Source: Takakia lepidozioides (taxonomy: Eukaryota; Streptophyta; Takakiopsida; Takakiales; Takakiaceae). Taken from it: a stretch of 64,000 bases of DNA. Shown in pieces: positions 1 to 11,839 of this stretch. The DNA lies in the NCBI GenBank assembly GCA_030704615.1, contig CM060733.1:62248001-62312000 (forward strand). Direction: 5' to 3'. Within the stretch, counting starts at the first letter, position 1. Each line of letters starts with the position of its first letter. Below the pieces are notes generated by a model, which saw only the letters and a program-made list of their open reading frames with translations, did not search any database and was not told the DNA's origin. The translations under genes were made by a program, and so were the position numbers.

Positions 1-517
1 CCCATGACTCATGAGCTAGTTCTGAGAGCAGTCGAAGTCCCATTGACAACGTGACTTGTATTCAGTAGGCACATGGCTCAAGATTTGATGGCACAATCAG
101 CACAGTAGACGTGCTTCAAATGCAATTCATGTGGATCAATAAAAACCTCATTGTGCCCTCTTTTTATTCTATTCTGTGTCCATCGTTCCGAGAATGCGTC
201 ATTGCTCATTTCGTTTGGGATTGGGAGTGGGGGTGGATTTCGCAAGTGGCTGGTAGGCTGAAATGGGCCCCCATTGTACAGAGCAGTACCACCCTACCAT
301 TCGCGAAACATTGCCTTTCAATATATAATTCTAAATAACATTGCCGAACCTCCTTCATCGGGAGGTCCTTCTCCCCCTATGACCGTGGCACCCTAAACCC
401 TATTCCCGCGGACACTCATTTCCGGAAAATAGTGCTGCTCATGTTTTTTTCCACACTTACGACTCTGCTCATGGCTCATGCCGCTCATGGCTCATGGCTC
501 ATGAAATAGTAGCCCCC
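1..517. mobile_element. Transposase-side end of a large MULE-type element
   Basis: The stretch from about 430 to 517 carries clustered GCTCATG repeats and ends in ATGAAATAGTAGCCCCC at 501-517. Its reverse complement matches the termini at 7195-7215, 14844-14860, 29343 and 42700. From 518 on the sequence is gypsy reverse transcriptase, so 517/518 is an insertion or rearrangement junction. The element extends left, out of the window. Bases 1-430 contain no convincing coding frame. The text near 380-410 (AACCCTATTCCCGCGGAC) resembles the stretch just inside the end at 14770. Confidence 0.6.
501..517. repeat. Terminal inverted repeat, right end
   Basis: The 17 bases ATGAAATAGTAGCCCCC are the reverse complement of the GGGG-C/T-TGCTATTTCAT terminus found at the other element ends in this window. 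Confidence 0.6.
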
Positions 518-2518
518 GATTCGGGCCCAGACCTCTCATTCTGCATCTGGCCAAACATAACTCCAATTTATGCAAGTCCTCATTCTTAGAGCTGTACACA
601 CTGAAATCATCCAAGAACACCTGCATGAAATCATCCAGATACTCATGAAAAGATTCACTTATCACTCTCTGAAAGGTTGCTGGTGCATTACAAAGTCCAA
701 AGGGCATGACTTTGTATGCATAAGCACCCCAGTCTGTGATGAAAGCTGTCTTTCCCTGGTCTTCTTCTGCCACTTGCACTTGATTATAACCACTGAAGCC
801 ATCCATGAATGAGTACATCTCATGGCCTGCCACAGTGTTCAATACTGCTTCTGTGAATGGTAATCCTTCTTCGTGCAAGCATTCAACTTCTTATAGATCA
901 CACAAACTCTTAGTTTACTATTCTTCTTGGGAACTATCACAATGGGTGACAACCAAGTTGTATACTCTATTGGGTATATAAACTTAGCCTCAGCCAACTT
1001 CTTGATCTCTTCTCCAACCTTTTGTGCATAGTTGGGATTCATTCTGTACCTAGCCTGCTTGATTGGTACTGACCCTTGTTCCAGTTCAATCTTATGCTGA
1101 CAGATCTCAGGTGGTATCCCTTTTAGATCCTCGTAGCTCCAAGCAAATACATCTCTGTATTTGATGAACAAACTCTTAGCTTCTTCAAAGAATTCTGGCT
1201 CCAAATCAGCTCCTACCTTCACCATCCTCGGTTCCTCTTTAGTTCCCACATTCACTTCCCTCACTTGCTCATCAGCTTTGATTGTCCAACCAGTCACCAC
1301 TTCATCCTTTAAACTCACAGTGGCTGGTTCCTCTAGGATTTCCATTTCTCCTTCTTTTTCTTCATAGAAATGTGATGGGTAACTGCTGGTTTCCTCATCA
1401 ATCGGTGTTGTTGACACTACACCACAGCAGATACCCCTTAAACAACTTAGGCCTTCCAGCCGCATCTCTGCAACCTGCTCCCACTCTGGGTGTGCAACAA
1501 ACAGGGTAGCTTCCTGCTCCTCATCCAGTCCTCCTCTCCAGTCATACTCTCTGACTCCTCGAGGTCTTCTCGTAGCAGGTAATCTACTAGATTTCTTAGT
1601 GGTAATTTGTATCTCGTGTATCCCATCATGCACAGTTAGTAACTGAGAATTCCAGTCATGGAATACCCTGGCCTGTTTCAGCCACGGACGTCCCAACAAT
1701 AAGGAGTAAGCTTCCATGACTTCATCCATTTTTAACACAGTTACTGTGATCATAAAGATCATATTTTGAATCTGTATCTTAACTCCTCTTATCAATCCCA
1801 ATGGCTGTACACTTCTTTGATCTGCCATTGTTACTGTAAATGGGGCTGGCTTCATGTTACTTAGACCAAGCTTCTGCCTTTATTGGTCTGTCATGATGTT
1901 CACTCTAGAGCCTCCATCTATCAGTACATCAGTTAGTTCTGTGCTTCCAATTCTCAATTGGATTACTGGCATAGAATTATCAAAGTCCATGACTGTTTCT
2001 CGCCCTTCCGGCTTCACATTATAACTGGTCACCTTGCTGTTCAGGTCTGTGTTTCCTGTCTCCTGGGCAATTCGATTGATTGCTTGATATAGCCTGTGTC
2101 TACAATAAGGTGCCACAGCCAATAGCTGTCCAATGGTAATCTCCGCTTTGGACTGGCATATTACTTCAGCTAAAGTCCCTTTATTACTCTGCATTTCTGC
2201 AGCTTCTTTCTTCCATTCATCCTCACTCACTTCCTCTTCTCTTTCAGAATCAGAGGAATCTGCCATAGGAATATCAGTACTCTTCTGCATTTCCCTTATG
2301 GTATCTGCCACTTCCTTGTGCAGTTCCTTCTCATCTCTCCAAGCCTCATCATCTTCAGGCACATCACTGCCATCTTCATTATCATCACCTTCCTCATCTA
2401 CTGGAGGTATTATTTTGGCTTTGCTTCTGGTTACTATCATTGTACTTACTTCTGGTACAACACATGGCCTAACCATGTGAGCTGCCACCACTGGGCCTTC
2501 ATTCACAGGAGCTCTCAT
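518..2518 (-). pseudogene. Gypsy pol fragment: protease and reverse transcriptase
   Basis: The first frame (2518-1880) ends with an aspartic-protease-like flap, IDGGSRVNIMTDQ, followed by TAA. The next frame resumes at 1855 and runs into RT (LSPIVIVPKKNSKLRVCV). A further shift near 860-880 leads into the catalytic palm (FMDGFSGYNQV, MPFGLCNAPATFQ, VFLDDFSVYS, where DD is the metal-binding pair). The frame stops at 518 against a foreign terminus, so RNase H and integrase are absent. The TAA after MTDQ is also present in the copy at 27943. Confidence 0.8.
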
Positions 2519-2536
2519 CTCATTCTGGTGTCTAAT

Positions 2537-3717
2537 CTAGAATGAACAGGCTGCCTTGCGATGTCCTGGCTGATTACAATAGTAACACAGTTCTTCACCA
2601 TTGGGTCCTCGCCCTTGGTCTGCTCTTGGATTATTTCTGTAATCCTGATTCCCTAGATGGTAATTCCCCCTTGGATTACCCTGATAGTTGCCTCTGGAAT
2701 TCCCTTGATAATTTCCTCTTGAATTACCTCTTCCTTCCATGCCATTGTTATAACCACCAGGCCTACCATAGTGGTCATGATCACTGTTTCTTCTTGGCTG
2801 GGGCTGTACTTGATGCACCCTTACTTGCCTAGGTTCTCTAGCTGTTGTCCTTCTGTTGTAGTAACAATTCTTAGTAGAATGGTTATCCATTTTACAGATA
2901 GTACAGTGCTTCTCCTTCAAGTGGCATTCAGTGGTGGTTATGGCCTTCATTCTGGCACTTTGCACACCAAACACCCTTCCTCCAATGTGTTGCAGCCTCT
3001 GTGGCATACTTCTTCAAGATTTCTTCTAATCTTTTCTCATAGTTATCCCTCTTCAACTTCTCCTTTCTCTTACTCTTCCTTTTCAGTTCTTGCTCTTTTT
3101 CTTTATCTGACTCATCTTCAGAGTCCTCATCATCCCTTTTCTCTCTCCTGAGCATTCCCAATTGCTCAATTCTGTTTGCAGTTTCAAATGCCTCCTCCAC
3201 TGGGGTAACATATCCACTTTCTTCTGCAACTCTGGTCTTAGTCCACTCACAAACCAAGTCTTCTGTAAACCTGGTGCTGGTAGAGCAACCAGCTTTTTCA
3301 TCATCAATTCCATCTTTTCCATGTACTCCTCAACAGTTTCATGCTTCTTTTGCTTTAACTGTTGTAAACTTCCATACACTTCATCCTCAGTTTTACTCGT
3401 CCTGAACCTATTTCGGAATGATGTATTCAAGCCATTCCAGGTTAGGAAATGATTATCAGGGAATCTTGCATACCATTCACTTGCTTTCTTGATAAGCGAA
3501 CAAGGAAACAATCTCATCTTGGCATCATCGCCATCCTCATTGTTCACTATACACATGTGCTCAAATTGGCTAATGTGTACATCGGGATCCCCTTTTCCTG
3601 AATATATTGGAAAAGGTGGTTTTTCCCGTGTTGATTGTAACGCCATCTGTGGCCCTTCCTTCTGCCCACTAACAGGTGCTGGCACCCTTGCTGGTGCTGG
3701 TCCTTGAGGACCTGTTG
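2537..3717 (-). pseudogene. Gypsy gag, broken
   Basis: Gag would form the particle that packages element RNA. The minus-strand frame from 3717 shows the Retrotrans_gag signature (ASEWYARFPDNHFLTWNGL, then FRNRFRTSKTEDEVYGSL), which moves to a second frame near 3257-3083 and a third near 3007. The distal part is Arg/Asn/Gly-rich and carries zinc knuckles (CTICKMDNHSTKNC, CYYCNQPGHRKAAC). The same protein is one 520-residue frame in the copy starting at 25665, which shows that the two shifts here are lesions. The first residues of gag are missing because the fragment stops at 3717. Confidence 0.8.
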
Positions 3718-3744
3718 ATCCACACAAATGTGGAGGCATTAACC

Positions 3745-4440
3745 CAGGACAGGTACGGTAAGAGGTGGTTGGGGATCAAACTCGCTCTGTTGGATATTCG
3801 GTGCCAAATTTCCGTCCGGCGGTTGAAATATGACGGCCAGGTGCCGACCTCTCCCCCCTCCCCAACCGCATTGGAACGGCCCCGGATTGAAATTCGGCGC
3901 CGTTTTCCCATCTGGGGAGGTTTTTATGTCGGCCAGTTTTCAGTCTGACACCCCGACAAGACTTCCTTGGGGGGGCCCGGATGGAAATTCGGCGCCGAAT
4001 CTCCATCCAAGGGATGCTCTCTGTCGAACACGTGCCGACCTCTACGCCCGAGGCGACTTCATCCGAGCGTCCCCTGTTCGATATTCGGTGCCGAATTTCC
4101 GTCCGGGGGTTGAAATGTGACGGCCAAGTGCCGGCCTCTCCCCCCTCCCCGACTGCATCCGAACCGCCCCGGATGGAAATTCGGCGCCGTTTTTCCATCT
4201 GGGGATGTTTTTATGCCGGCCAGTTTTCGGCCTGACCCCCCGACACGACTTCGAAATTCGGCGCCGAATCTCCATCCAGGGGATGTTCTCTGTCGCACAC
4301 GTGCCGGCCTCTGCGCCCGAGGCGACTTCATCCGGGCTTCCCCTGTTGGATATTGGGTGCCGAATTTCCATTCGGGGGTAGTAATGTGACGGCACGGTGC
4401 CGGCTTCTCCCCTTCAGCCGTCATCATCCGGACGCCCCCC
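3745..4440. repeat. Palindrome array upstream of transposase copy 1
   Basis: The array contains repeated imperfect palindromes centred on GGCGCC (for example AAATTCGGCGCCGAATCTCC), embedded in a longer degenerate tandem unit of roughly 270-295 bp. The block with ATTCGGTGCC followed by GAAATRTGACGG recurs near 3795, 4082 and 4352. It lies about 320 bp upstream of the transposase ATG, the same relative place as the arrays of copies 2 and 3. ORFs read through it (MEIRRRISI-type) are artefacts of the palindromes and occur on both strands. Confidence 0.8.
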
Positions 4441-4763
4441 CCACTTTCTGACTGCATACCGTTGGCAGTTATTGCGCAAAGACCAGGGGCCGCATTCCGG
4501 AGACAAGGTTCATTAACACTCTGACTGTGGATTTTTGAGATAGTTGGCTCCCTGGATTTGGGTCAGGCTTCGTCGCTCGGACAAATCGGCATCGCATTCA
4601 TTCCCATCACTGTATCCCCCTTCTACCAGGGAGCTTCCCCGCACTCCATCCTGGGAGTCTTGTGTGCACATCTCCCATGGCGGAAAACCCGAGTGCTACA
4701 GTGTACTGCCCTCCTCACGAGCATAGAGCTTCATTTCCGTGCAGAGGGGACACCTGCCGGGTG

Positions 4764-6764
4764 ATGGAGAAATATCTGTGCGTTCGATACCACCTGAAAC
4801 CGGGGTCGGTTTTTTTGGAGGAGGAAAGGAAGGACTCTAACGGCCTTGTTGTCGACAGTATTGTTGTGCTCCACGATGATTTCGGCGATGGCAGGGAATG
4901 GCGAGTTCCACCATTGGACAGCGTCATATACAGGGCTGTTGGGGACTTCATTTGCCCGCCAAATGCACCTTCTATCCTAGCGCCTTCCACGAAACAATCC
5001 GCGAATCAGAGAGTGGCTACCTCAAAGAGAGAAGTCCGCAACGAAGTAAATCCAGAGCCGAACCCATCCATGAAGACGAACCAGAACCGGGTTGTTCACA
5101 ACCTGTCCGACTCAGACGAGGTCATGGAAGTTCCGAGGTCGTCCTGGAGATCAGGCAAGTCCTCAATGGACGTCAGTGGAGGAGGGAGTCATATTCCCAG
5201 CACAAGCACCGCAGTTCGATCTATTCTTGAAATTCTGCGAGGGCTTCACCTGGAGGGACACCGGTCGGAGCTGGCCGGGCTGGACTACAGCAAGTTCGCA
5301 ATTAAATTGGTTACATGCCTTCCCGCCGATGTCGACGGTAATATCTTCTTTGAGTTCCCTCCTCGGGCGGACTACTCGAGGGCGTCCGGAATGTTGACAG
5401 ATATGGATAGAAAACATGACGGTCATCCTTGGTGCGTTACCAAAACCACCAGCATGAAGATGCTCGATGGTGTGCGGGTGCGCTACGTTGTTTGTGCGGG
5501 CGCGTTGCGGTGTTTCTCCCCAACTTGCTTCCACTTTAAATCCAGAGGTCACAGGAACGAGACCGATTGGACAGGCACAGCTCATCAACCATTTCGAGCT
5601 CAGGAGAAGGTTCCGAACTCCACATTTAAGTGTGCGCATTGCAAAGAACCACCACACTGCATGTCTGTTTGTAATGCCAAGCAGTTCTATGTGTTGCACC
5701 GTTTCCCTGACCTCACCCGAGCTTGCATACACGTTGGTTCCCATTGTCACAAATTGGCGAGGGGGAACTTGCGGGAGGCTGCCCACGAAGCAGAGCAGCT
5801 CGTTCAGGAGGAGGTTAAGTTGAGACCGGGTGCCAAACCCAAACAGATATAGCTCCAAGCCGCCCATAAGATGGCATTGGCCAGAATTATGTCGGAAGAC
5901 GGCTCCGATAGAGTTCCTCTCGACGAGAAGGAAATGGAGGCATTGCTGGAGTCGGTGTCCCACGTATGTTCACCGAATGTCCGAAACCACATTGTCTCAT
6001 GCAAACAGAAAATTGGGCGTGGCTCGGATATGCACTCCATTCTGGAGGTGAATCGACGATGTGGATATGACTACATTCATGGAAGTAGGTTTCCAGGACA
6101 AGGGACTGAGGCAGATCGTTGTTTCGTATTCAAAATGTCCACGTGTGGACCTGGCAGCGGCGTCGAACTGGTTGACAGGATGACGAGTAGGAACTTGTCA
6201 AACAGTTGGGTCATGTTCGACCATATCAAGTGAATTACAAATCATCAGTGGGTGACAATGGGTGCACATGTCTACGACACCCACTGCAGGATGCTAATGA
6301 CAATTGCTATTTGTGAGATGAAAGGAGAGGACACACAATCGGAGATGCTTCTTTGGCAGGGAATAAACGAACAGATGGCCAAGGCGGGATTGCCCCCTAC
6401 GAATTTCCGTGGTTTCATGGCGGACAACGCACAAGCAAATTGGGCTGCCATCCGAAGGGTGTACGGGCAAGACCCCAATGTTCCCATGGAAGGCAAGGAG
6501 AGATCTTGTGGGTTCCATTTTCTGCAAAGCCTTTCGCAGTACACAACCAGGCTCGTGGCGCCAGATTTCAGAGAGGAGCACCGTTCCATGTGCCTTGCGT
6601 GGAAGCGCGCTCCTACCTTGGATGATGCAGAGACACAGTTTGCATGCATACGGGCTTGGTGGACATCGTCAGGTGTTGTAAGGAAATCAGACGAGGGAGC
6701 AATGGTCAGTTGGCTAGCATGGTGGCATTATCGTTTCCTCCAGTTCGGCGACTATATGCGGGAG
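4764..6764 (+). pseudogene. MULE-like transposase, copy 1, first large exon only
   Basis: This encodes the N-terminal two thirds of the transposase that is nearly complete at 30183-33694. From ATG 4764 the frame gives a variable acidic N-terminus, then HDGHPWCV, a Cys/His-rich region (CAGALRC, PTCFHF, FKCAHCKEPPHC, then ACIHVGSHCH) of WRKY/GCM-like appearance. The DDE core follows, with FMADNAQANW and the MULE-type C-x2-H pair in RSCGFHFLQS. Two nonsense codons interrupt it, TAG at 5850 (copy 2 has Gln) and TGA near 6231 (also Gln in copy 2). It ends at a GTGAGT donor at 6765. The SWIM exon is missing and the element terminus follows directly. Confidence 0.8.
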
Positions 6765-7215
6765 GTGAGTTGCACGTCCGAACATGCTAAGTCCGAACTG
6801 GCTAAGTCCGAACATGCACTGGAAAAATGGCGCCGAATTACCTGTCATGAGGGGACCTATAGCCGCGGAATTCGGCACCATTTTTCGCCAGAGAGACCTA
6901 TTAGCGCGAAACACGTCGCCGTTTTTTCAGGTTACGGACCCTATTACCGCGAAATTCGGCGCCATATTTGCACATGTCGCTGGGAATTGGCATGAGCGGA
7001 AGACGAAATATCATGAGCACAACTGTCAAAACTGCAATTTTCCCTTCAAGGGGCCGAATAATATATTTGTTTTTCCTGACACATTGCATTAAATTATTGT
7101 TTTTTATTGTTTTTTATTTTCGAAATTTGTACTTCTGCTCATGAAAACCGATTGTCTTACTACTCCGCTCATGCCGCTCATGCCGCTCATGCTCATGAAA
7201 TAGCAAACCTCCCCC
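6765..7215. mobile_element. Terminal module and end of element copy 1
   Basis: After the splice donor come degenerate GGCGCC palindromes (6830-6975), an inner GCTCATG-type cluster (6990-7020, reading CATGAGC), an AT-rich core (7075-7130) and an outer cluster of GCTCATG repeats ending in ATGAAATAGCAAACCTCCCCC (7195-7215). The same order is found, inverted, at 29343-29620 and 42700-42930. This marks the transposase-side end of the element. Confidence 0.65.
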
Positions 7216-7974
7216 TGCATATGGGTGAACCACTAAAACCAGTAGAATGCATCAGAACCATATTTTCAGCTTAGAATGCAAGTCAGTTGGACAACTCACA
7301 CAAACCACTACAAGTGCTCATTTGCAGTGCTTTCCTACTGTAGTGCAACCAACTAGCATAGTGGCAGCAGAGTTGGCCAAAGCAGTCCCGAGATGGCACA
7401 AGCACTCTGCGTCTTTCCACTAGCAGTCGTACCCCTCACTGCCATTGCGTGGGGACGACGCCACGCGTCGACCCACACACTCTCCACGTGGTCCCCGTGG
7501 ATTCGTCTGCTGGCAGTTGTGCAGTCGACTTCGCCAGTGGCTGTTGCCACGTGACATGCAGCACTCCAAGTTATGTGGCCGACTGCGATGTGGCGTCTTG
7601 AGCCCGTGGCCACGCGGCGACATTACCGCTCGTCGCGGCGCCGCCACATCCGCATCCACGTCCGCATCCACGTCCGCGTCCATGTGTCACCGCGCCCCGG
7701 GTGAGTCAGTCCACTCATCCGGAGGGAAAAGTCAAAGTCAGCTCAAAACATGAGACACACGGGCGGCCCGCCTGGTTACGCCACGTGGTTCTTCAGCATT
7801 AATCGCATTAATCGCTGAGCAGTTGTTCGCGCGTCTACGTCCTTTACCACTCCAATCATTGGATGTCCAACCCAACTACCACGTCTGTTGTAACTGGTCT
7901 GTTGTAACTTCCAGTCGATCCCTGTTTTTTGACTTTTACGACTCAAAATGAGTCGTTACCCCAGTGGTAAATGA
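7216..7974. other. No gene seen; short 12-bp tandem repeat
   Basis: I see no supported coding frame here. The GC-rich stretch 7420-7690 gives several short overlapping frames on both strands but no recognisable protein. A 12-bp unit (TCCGCATCCACG) is repeated about three times at 7649-7684. Confidence 0.5.
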
Positions 7975-8150
7975 CACGAATGCTTTCTAGTGCATGGGGC
8001 CAAATATCATGTTCAAAACACCTGAATTTGGAAGCTGAAACATTGTGCGGCAACGCACGGTGTTTTCGGCCCCCACAATGCTTGTTTTCTGATGAGAAAT
8101 TGGGCCACACAGGGCCTGTTTGCCATGCTCAAAACACCATCATTTCATGC
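7975..8150 (-). repeat. Relic of the 117-bp satellite, inverted
   Basis: Elements such as GTGCGGCAACGCAC, GGGCCACACAGGGCC and GCCATGCTCAAAACACC match, in reverse complement and with divergence, the 117-bp units at 52670-53712. About one and a half units are present, directly upstream of ParB gene relic 1. In copy 3 the satellite lies downstream of the ParB gene. Confidence 0.55.
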
Positions 8151-8186
8151 CTCTCTCTTATATCAAATTGAATGAACAACCCTGTA

Positions 8187-10508
8187 GGAGAAGATGCAAA
8201 GTGTGGCAGATGAGATCCCTTCGGGGCAGGGGAAGGAGATCATTGTTGATGTAGACGATGAGTTCTATGAAAGCAAAGCCGCTGAGATGCTGGGGGGTCA
8301 GGAGGTAAACTCTCAGCTTGTGGTGCAAAGTATGCTTGCCTCGGGTGGGAGGTTGAAGATTCCCCTGTGTAGGTTGGTTTCCATGCCTGTCGTTCGTCCA
8401 CCCCTCGTCAAGGACATCCTGATGCTGGAGGCCGAGTTTGTTCATGGGTATTTGGATGGATCCGCAATCTTTTACGTTTCTACAAGGGATTCCAGAGGCA
8501 ATGAGGTCATTGTGGATGAGTCAATTGTGGACTCCTAGGATCCCATTTGGAGATAGGTGAACGAATCCTTTGAACTTCTTCTCTCCAGGAAACCTTCCAC
8601 CCGGGCATTCTCAGGGAAGATGTTTCACGTTTGGGATGACAACCACCGGTTGCTTGCATGGATGGCTGTCATTGGGAGGCTGCACTCACAGGAGGAAGAT
8701 TGACATTACTCTGTTTGATCGATGGTGCTGGATTGTGACGGGAACATGATGGGTCTTCTGACGGCAATGATTGATGTGAACAGGTTGGTTTCTCATTCTA
8801 CATGTTCCACTTGTGGTTCCGTGGTTCTTTGGTTCCAGTCCTCTGTTGACGGTCCTTGAATTTCATTCTGACTTTCAGACATCATTCTGCAGAGGGACGG
8901 AGACATCGCATGTCAAAACGAGTCTGGTTGACACACTGTACATGATACAAAGGATCGGGCAGATGCCCTTGACCAACTTCAAGACCATCCTTTCAGCAGA
9001 GACGTACAAGAAGTGCGAAAGCTCCAAGACATCAGAAACGTGGTACTTGTTGACCCGTGAGGCTTTCATGGAGTATATGTACACGGTGAGATACATCTTC
9101 CATCATCTGGCCTTTTCGATATTCCTGCTGCCACATGTTTGTTTCTATTTATTTCCCTTGCCCTTGGGTTGATGCAACTCTCGTGCATTCCCTTGCAGCA
9201 AGACATTGCAGATGCAGGAGAGCGTGGGAAACTGGAATACTACAGCTCTACCCCTGAGGAGAGAAGGACAGCAAAGGGGGTTGAGAGTCACATCCAGAAA
9301 GAGATGACCGCCACAAGAAGGACTATTATGAGTGCTTTTGTTAAGCAGTTGAGAATTGCCGACCCATCATTCGGATCGCACTTTCTTCTGGAGGTAAAAA
9401 AACCATTACAACAAGCCTGGCAAGCCAGAGATGGCCCAGGAGAAGTTACACAGGTTGTCTACCGCCGTTGTGTCTTCAGAACAGAAGGTGAAGTGGCTAC
9501 ATATATGGAATTCTGATCCCACTGTTAGGGATACCCACATGTTCCCCAGGCCGGAGAAAGAGAAGAAGACCCAGTGTGTCATTCCTGTTAGTGACGATGT
9601 GCTGGACACATGGCTTCACAAGGCCACTTACTGGAGCCAAGTATGATGTCCTTTGCCGTGTCACTTTCTTTTCGCTTTTTCTGTCCTTCTCTTTCCATTG
9701 GCTGTTACATTGTCTGTGATTGTTTTTTGGTTCATTCTTGCATTTGAATTGTTTTGCAGTTGGAAGAAAGGGCCCAGTCGGTTCTACATACTCAGCTGGA
9801 TGACTATGGCATCACCATGACAGCACCGAAGGTCTCCTTCCAAGCATACATGAGGAAATGGAGAGCCACAGTGTGACAATCTTGTTTCTTTAGAGAGTTC
9901 AGCAAGGAGGGTGGCATTAGTCGAACAAATGAGCTTGACCAGCAAGAGAAAGGAGAGGAAGCATGGAAACGATGCCTTTACAAGTGCGAAATGGACTGTG
10001 CTTCTTTGTTTTGCAAATACACACTCTCCTCCATCCAACCTGTTTTGGGCTCCCTTATATGAGTTTGCGGTGCCGCACACTCATTTGTTCTATCCCTGTG
10101 TAGTAACACCAAGGTGCACACCCTGGGGCCTTAAGGTTACTTTGTGTGCGGTGGTTGCAATGTACTGTGCCGCATATTGTTTAAGGGGGTCTTCCTGGTG
10201 TGATGGAAAAGCTGAGAGACAATAATTGCATTGCATAATGAGGCTGTCTCTGGTCCTGCAGGTACGTAAAGTTTGTTCACATGGAAGAGAACTGCTTCGG
10301 CAAACATCCTGATTTCGTGGACCTTTGGCTTGTCCCTGCTGGCAACCAGACCATGTTTACTATTGGGATCTTGCATGACTGGGGCCCAGACCATCTTTCT
10401 ACTTGTGGTTGGTATTTGGATTGCCCTCCTTCTGAGACCCCAACTCAGGAGGTGTCTTTGAGGAGAGCGACCATACTGGGGAACTGGGTCATGAACAACC
10501 AGATGTGA
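8187..10508 (+). pseudogene. ParB-like gene, copy 1, degenerate and truncated
   Basis: This is homologous, exon by exon, to the gene at 36206-40542. The segment from 8194 gives LKIPLCRLVSMPVVRPPL, and after a stop the core FHVWDDNHRLLAWM appears near 8620-8670 (the best copy has VWDGNHRLLAW). A second exon ends at a donor after MEYMYT (9087), a third covers QLRIADPSFGSHF with a frame change near 9400, a fourth ends TWLHKATYWSQ at a GTATGA donor, and a later one near 10263-10505 gives WYLDCPPSE. A methyltransferase part is absent because gypsy sequence begins at about 10509. Stops and shifts make it a pseudogene. Confidence 0.7.
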
Positions 10509-11826
10509 CAGGCATCTAGTGGGATCATGGTGGTTGGAGAATTAAAGAATTTGATGTGAATCAAATTCCCTGTGAAACTGAGAAGGAAAGATTGTCTAAA
10601 CGATTCTTTCAGAGGTTCTTGGAATTGCCAGACGGTTGTAAAGAAAACATTCTTAAAAGAGTGCATGATGCTGACCCTGAATGGGGTCTGGAGAAAGGAG
10701 TGATAAAGATTTATCAGGTGGCCTGTAGAGGAAGAGCACGTTGGTTACCAACACTAGTTTATGTGATAGCATTGCTATCCATTAAGCGAGTAGAGTTTGA
10801 AGGCTGGGAGGAAAGAAAGGTGAATGTTTATACTCATATGCATGAAGAGCTTGTACTGGTTAAGAATTGGATTCCAAAGGATATTTTGTGGATCAAACTC
10901 ACACCAAGAACATATTTCCAGACTTGTTTGCCATATGGTTATATGGTAACGGAGACTTCTAGTATAGCCAAGGGTGCATTGAAGCTTGAAAGAAACCCGG
11001 GCATATACGAGAGATATTACAGAAGAGAGTTTTGGTTATTGCCACATTAAAAGAAATGAAAGACATGGGACATGAGTGATGAAAGAGAAGCTAGACTCCA
11101 GAGATATTCAGCAAAAAGAGAAAGCTATCTGAAAGCTAATTATCCATATCTCTGGGAGAGAGGAATAGACATAGGGGAATCATCTAGACCTCTCACACCA
11201 TTAAGATCAGAGAGTACATCACCCATACCGGAAGAACTAGAGTTGGATGCCACTCCTTCTTTTTCTTTACAAGAAAGATTAAGGGAATTGGTACGGGAAG
11301 AAGATCAATCACGAGGTGAAAGATCTGAGGTACATCCCTGGATAAAAGATTTGACAGAAATCTTTGATAAGAGTTGGCATGGAACACCAAAAGCAGGAAC
11401 TCCAGTTTTTGAAGTGGAGGGTGAAGAAGGAGGAGATGATGTGGCAGAGCCAACGGAGAGTTCAGACTCTCCAACACCATTGTAGTTGAGTTACATGAGT
11501 GAAGAAGAAACCCAAGGGCAGAACTTGGAGGATGAAAATAGAGAGAAGAAATTGGAAGAGGAAGAATAAGAAGAAGTAGACCCAACAGCTGAGGTTGAGA
11601 CTACAACCAGGACATCCCAACCCGTTGGACCTGGATCAAGTGGAGCACTTGGATCACAGGCCAACAAAGGTGTCGGCTCAGGGGGATCAGGCGGGCTGCC
11701 TGGATCTGGCTCTGGGGGGACAGGGAGTGTGGGAAGTAGTGCAACTGGAGCTGGGAATACTGTGAATATCATGGGGCCAGTAGCAAGGAGTGCTCAGGGG
11801 CCACCACTTGGTGGAAGATCCACCAC
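10509..11826 (+). mobile_element. Ty3/gypsy fragment 2, 5' gag region
   Basis: Two successive frames (10556-11050 and 11072-11485) encode the charged N-terminal gag region. From 11395 on they match the 25665 copy (VAEPTESSDSPTPL, then SYMSEEE), with a TAG where that copy has CAA at the end of the second frame and another stop near 11567. The Gly/Ser-rich linker ends near 11826, where a palindrome array takes over. This is the only place where the gag region upstream of 25665 is visible. Its left junction with the ParB relic is at about 10509. Confidence 0.75.
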
Positions 11827-11839
11827 AACTCTCCGACAG

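Larger units (their letters stand above)
518..3717 (-). mobile_element. Ty3/gypsy retrotransposon fragment 1 (gag to RT)
   Basis: Read on the minus strand, this fragment runs from gag (3717) through zinc knuckle, protease and reverse transcriptase. It stops at 518 inside RT, where the terminus of a large DNA element begins. At the gag end the match to the copy at 25665-29342 stops near 3717, just before a palindrome array. No LTR is attached. The RT (CTKKD then FMDGFSGYNQV then VFLDDF) is of the Athila/Tat (OTA) kind. Frameshifts divide it into at least five reading frames, so it is non-functional. Confidence 0.85.

Noticed and set aside
5163-5963. Minus-strand frame of 266 residues
   Set aside because: Antisense of the transposase copy 1 exon; the plus strand matches copies 2 and 3 in protein sequence.
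7353-7753. Short GC-rich frames on both strands as a small gene
   Set aside because: Overlapping frames of 86-102 residues on opposite strands, no family signal and a 12-bp repeat inside; composition alone explains the openness.
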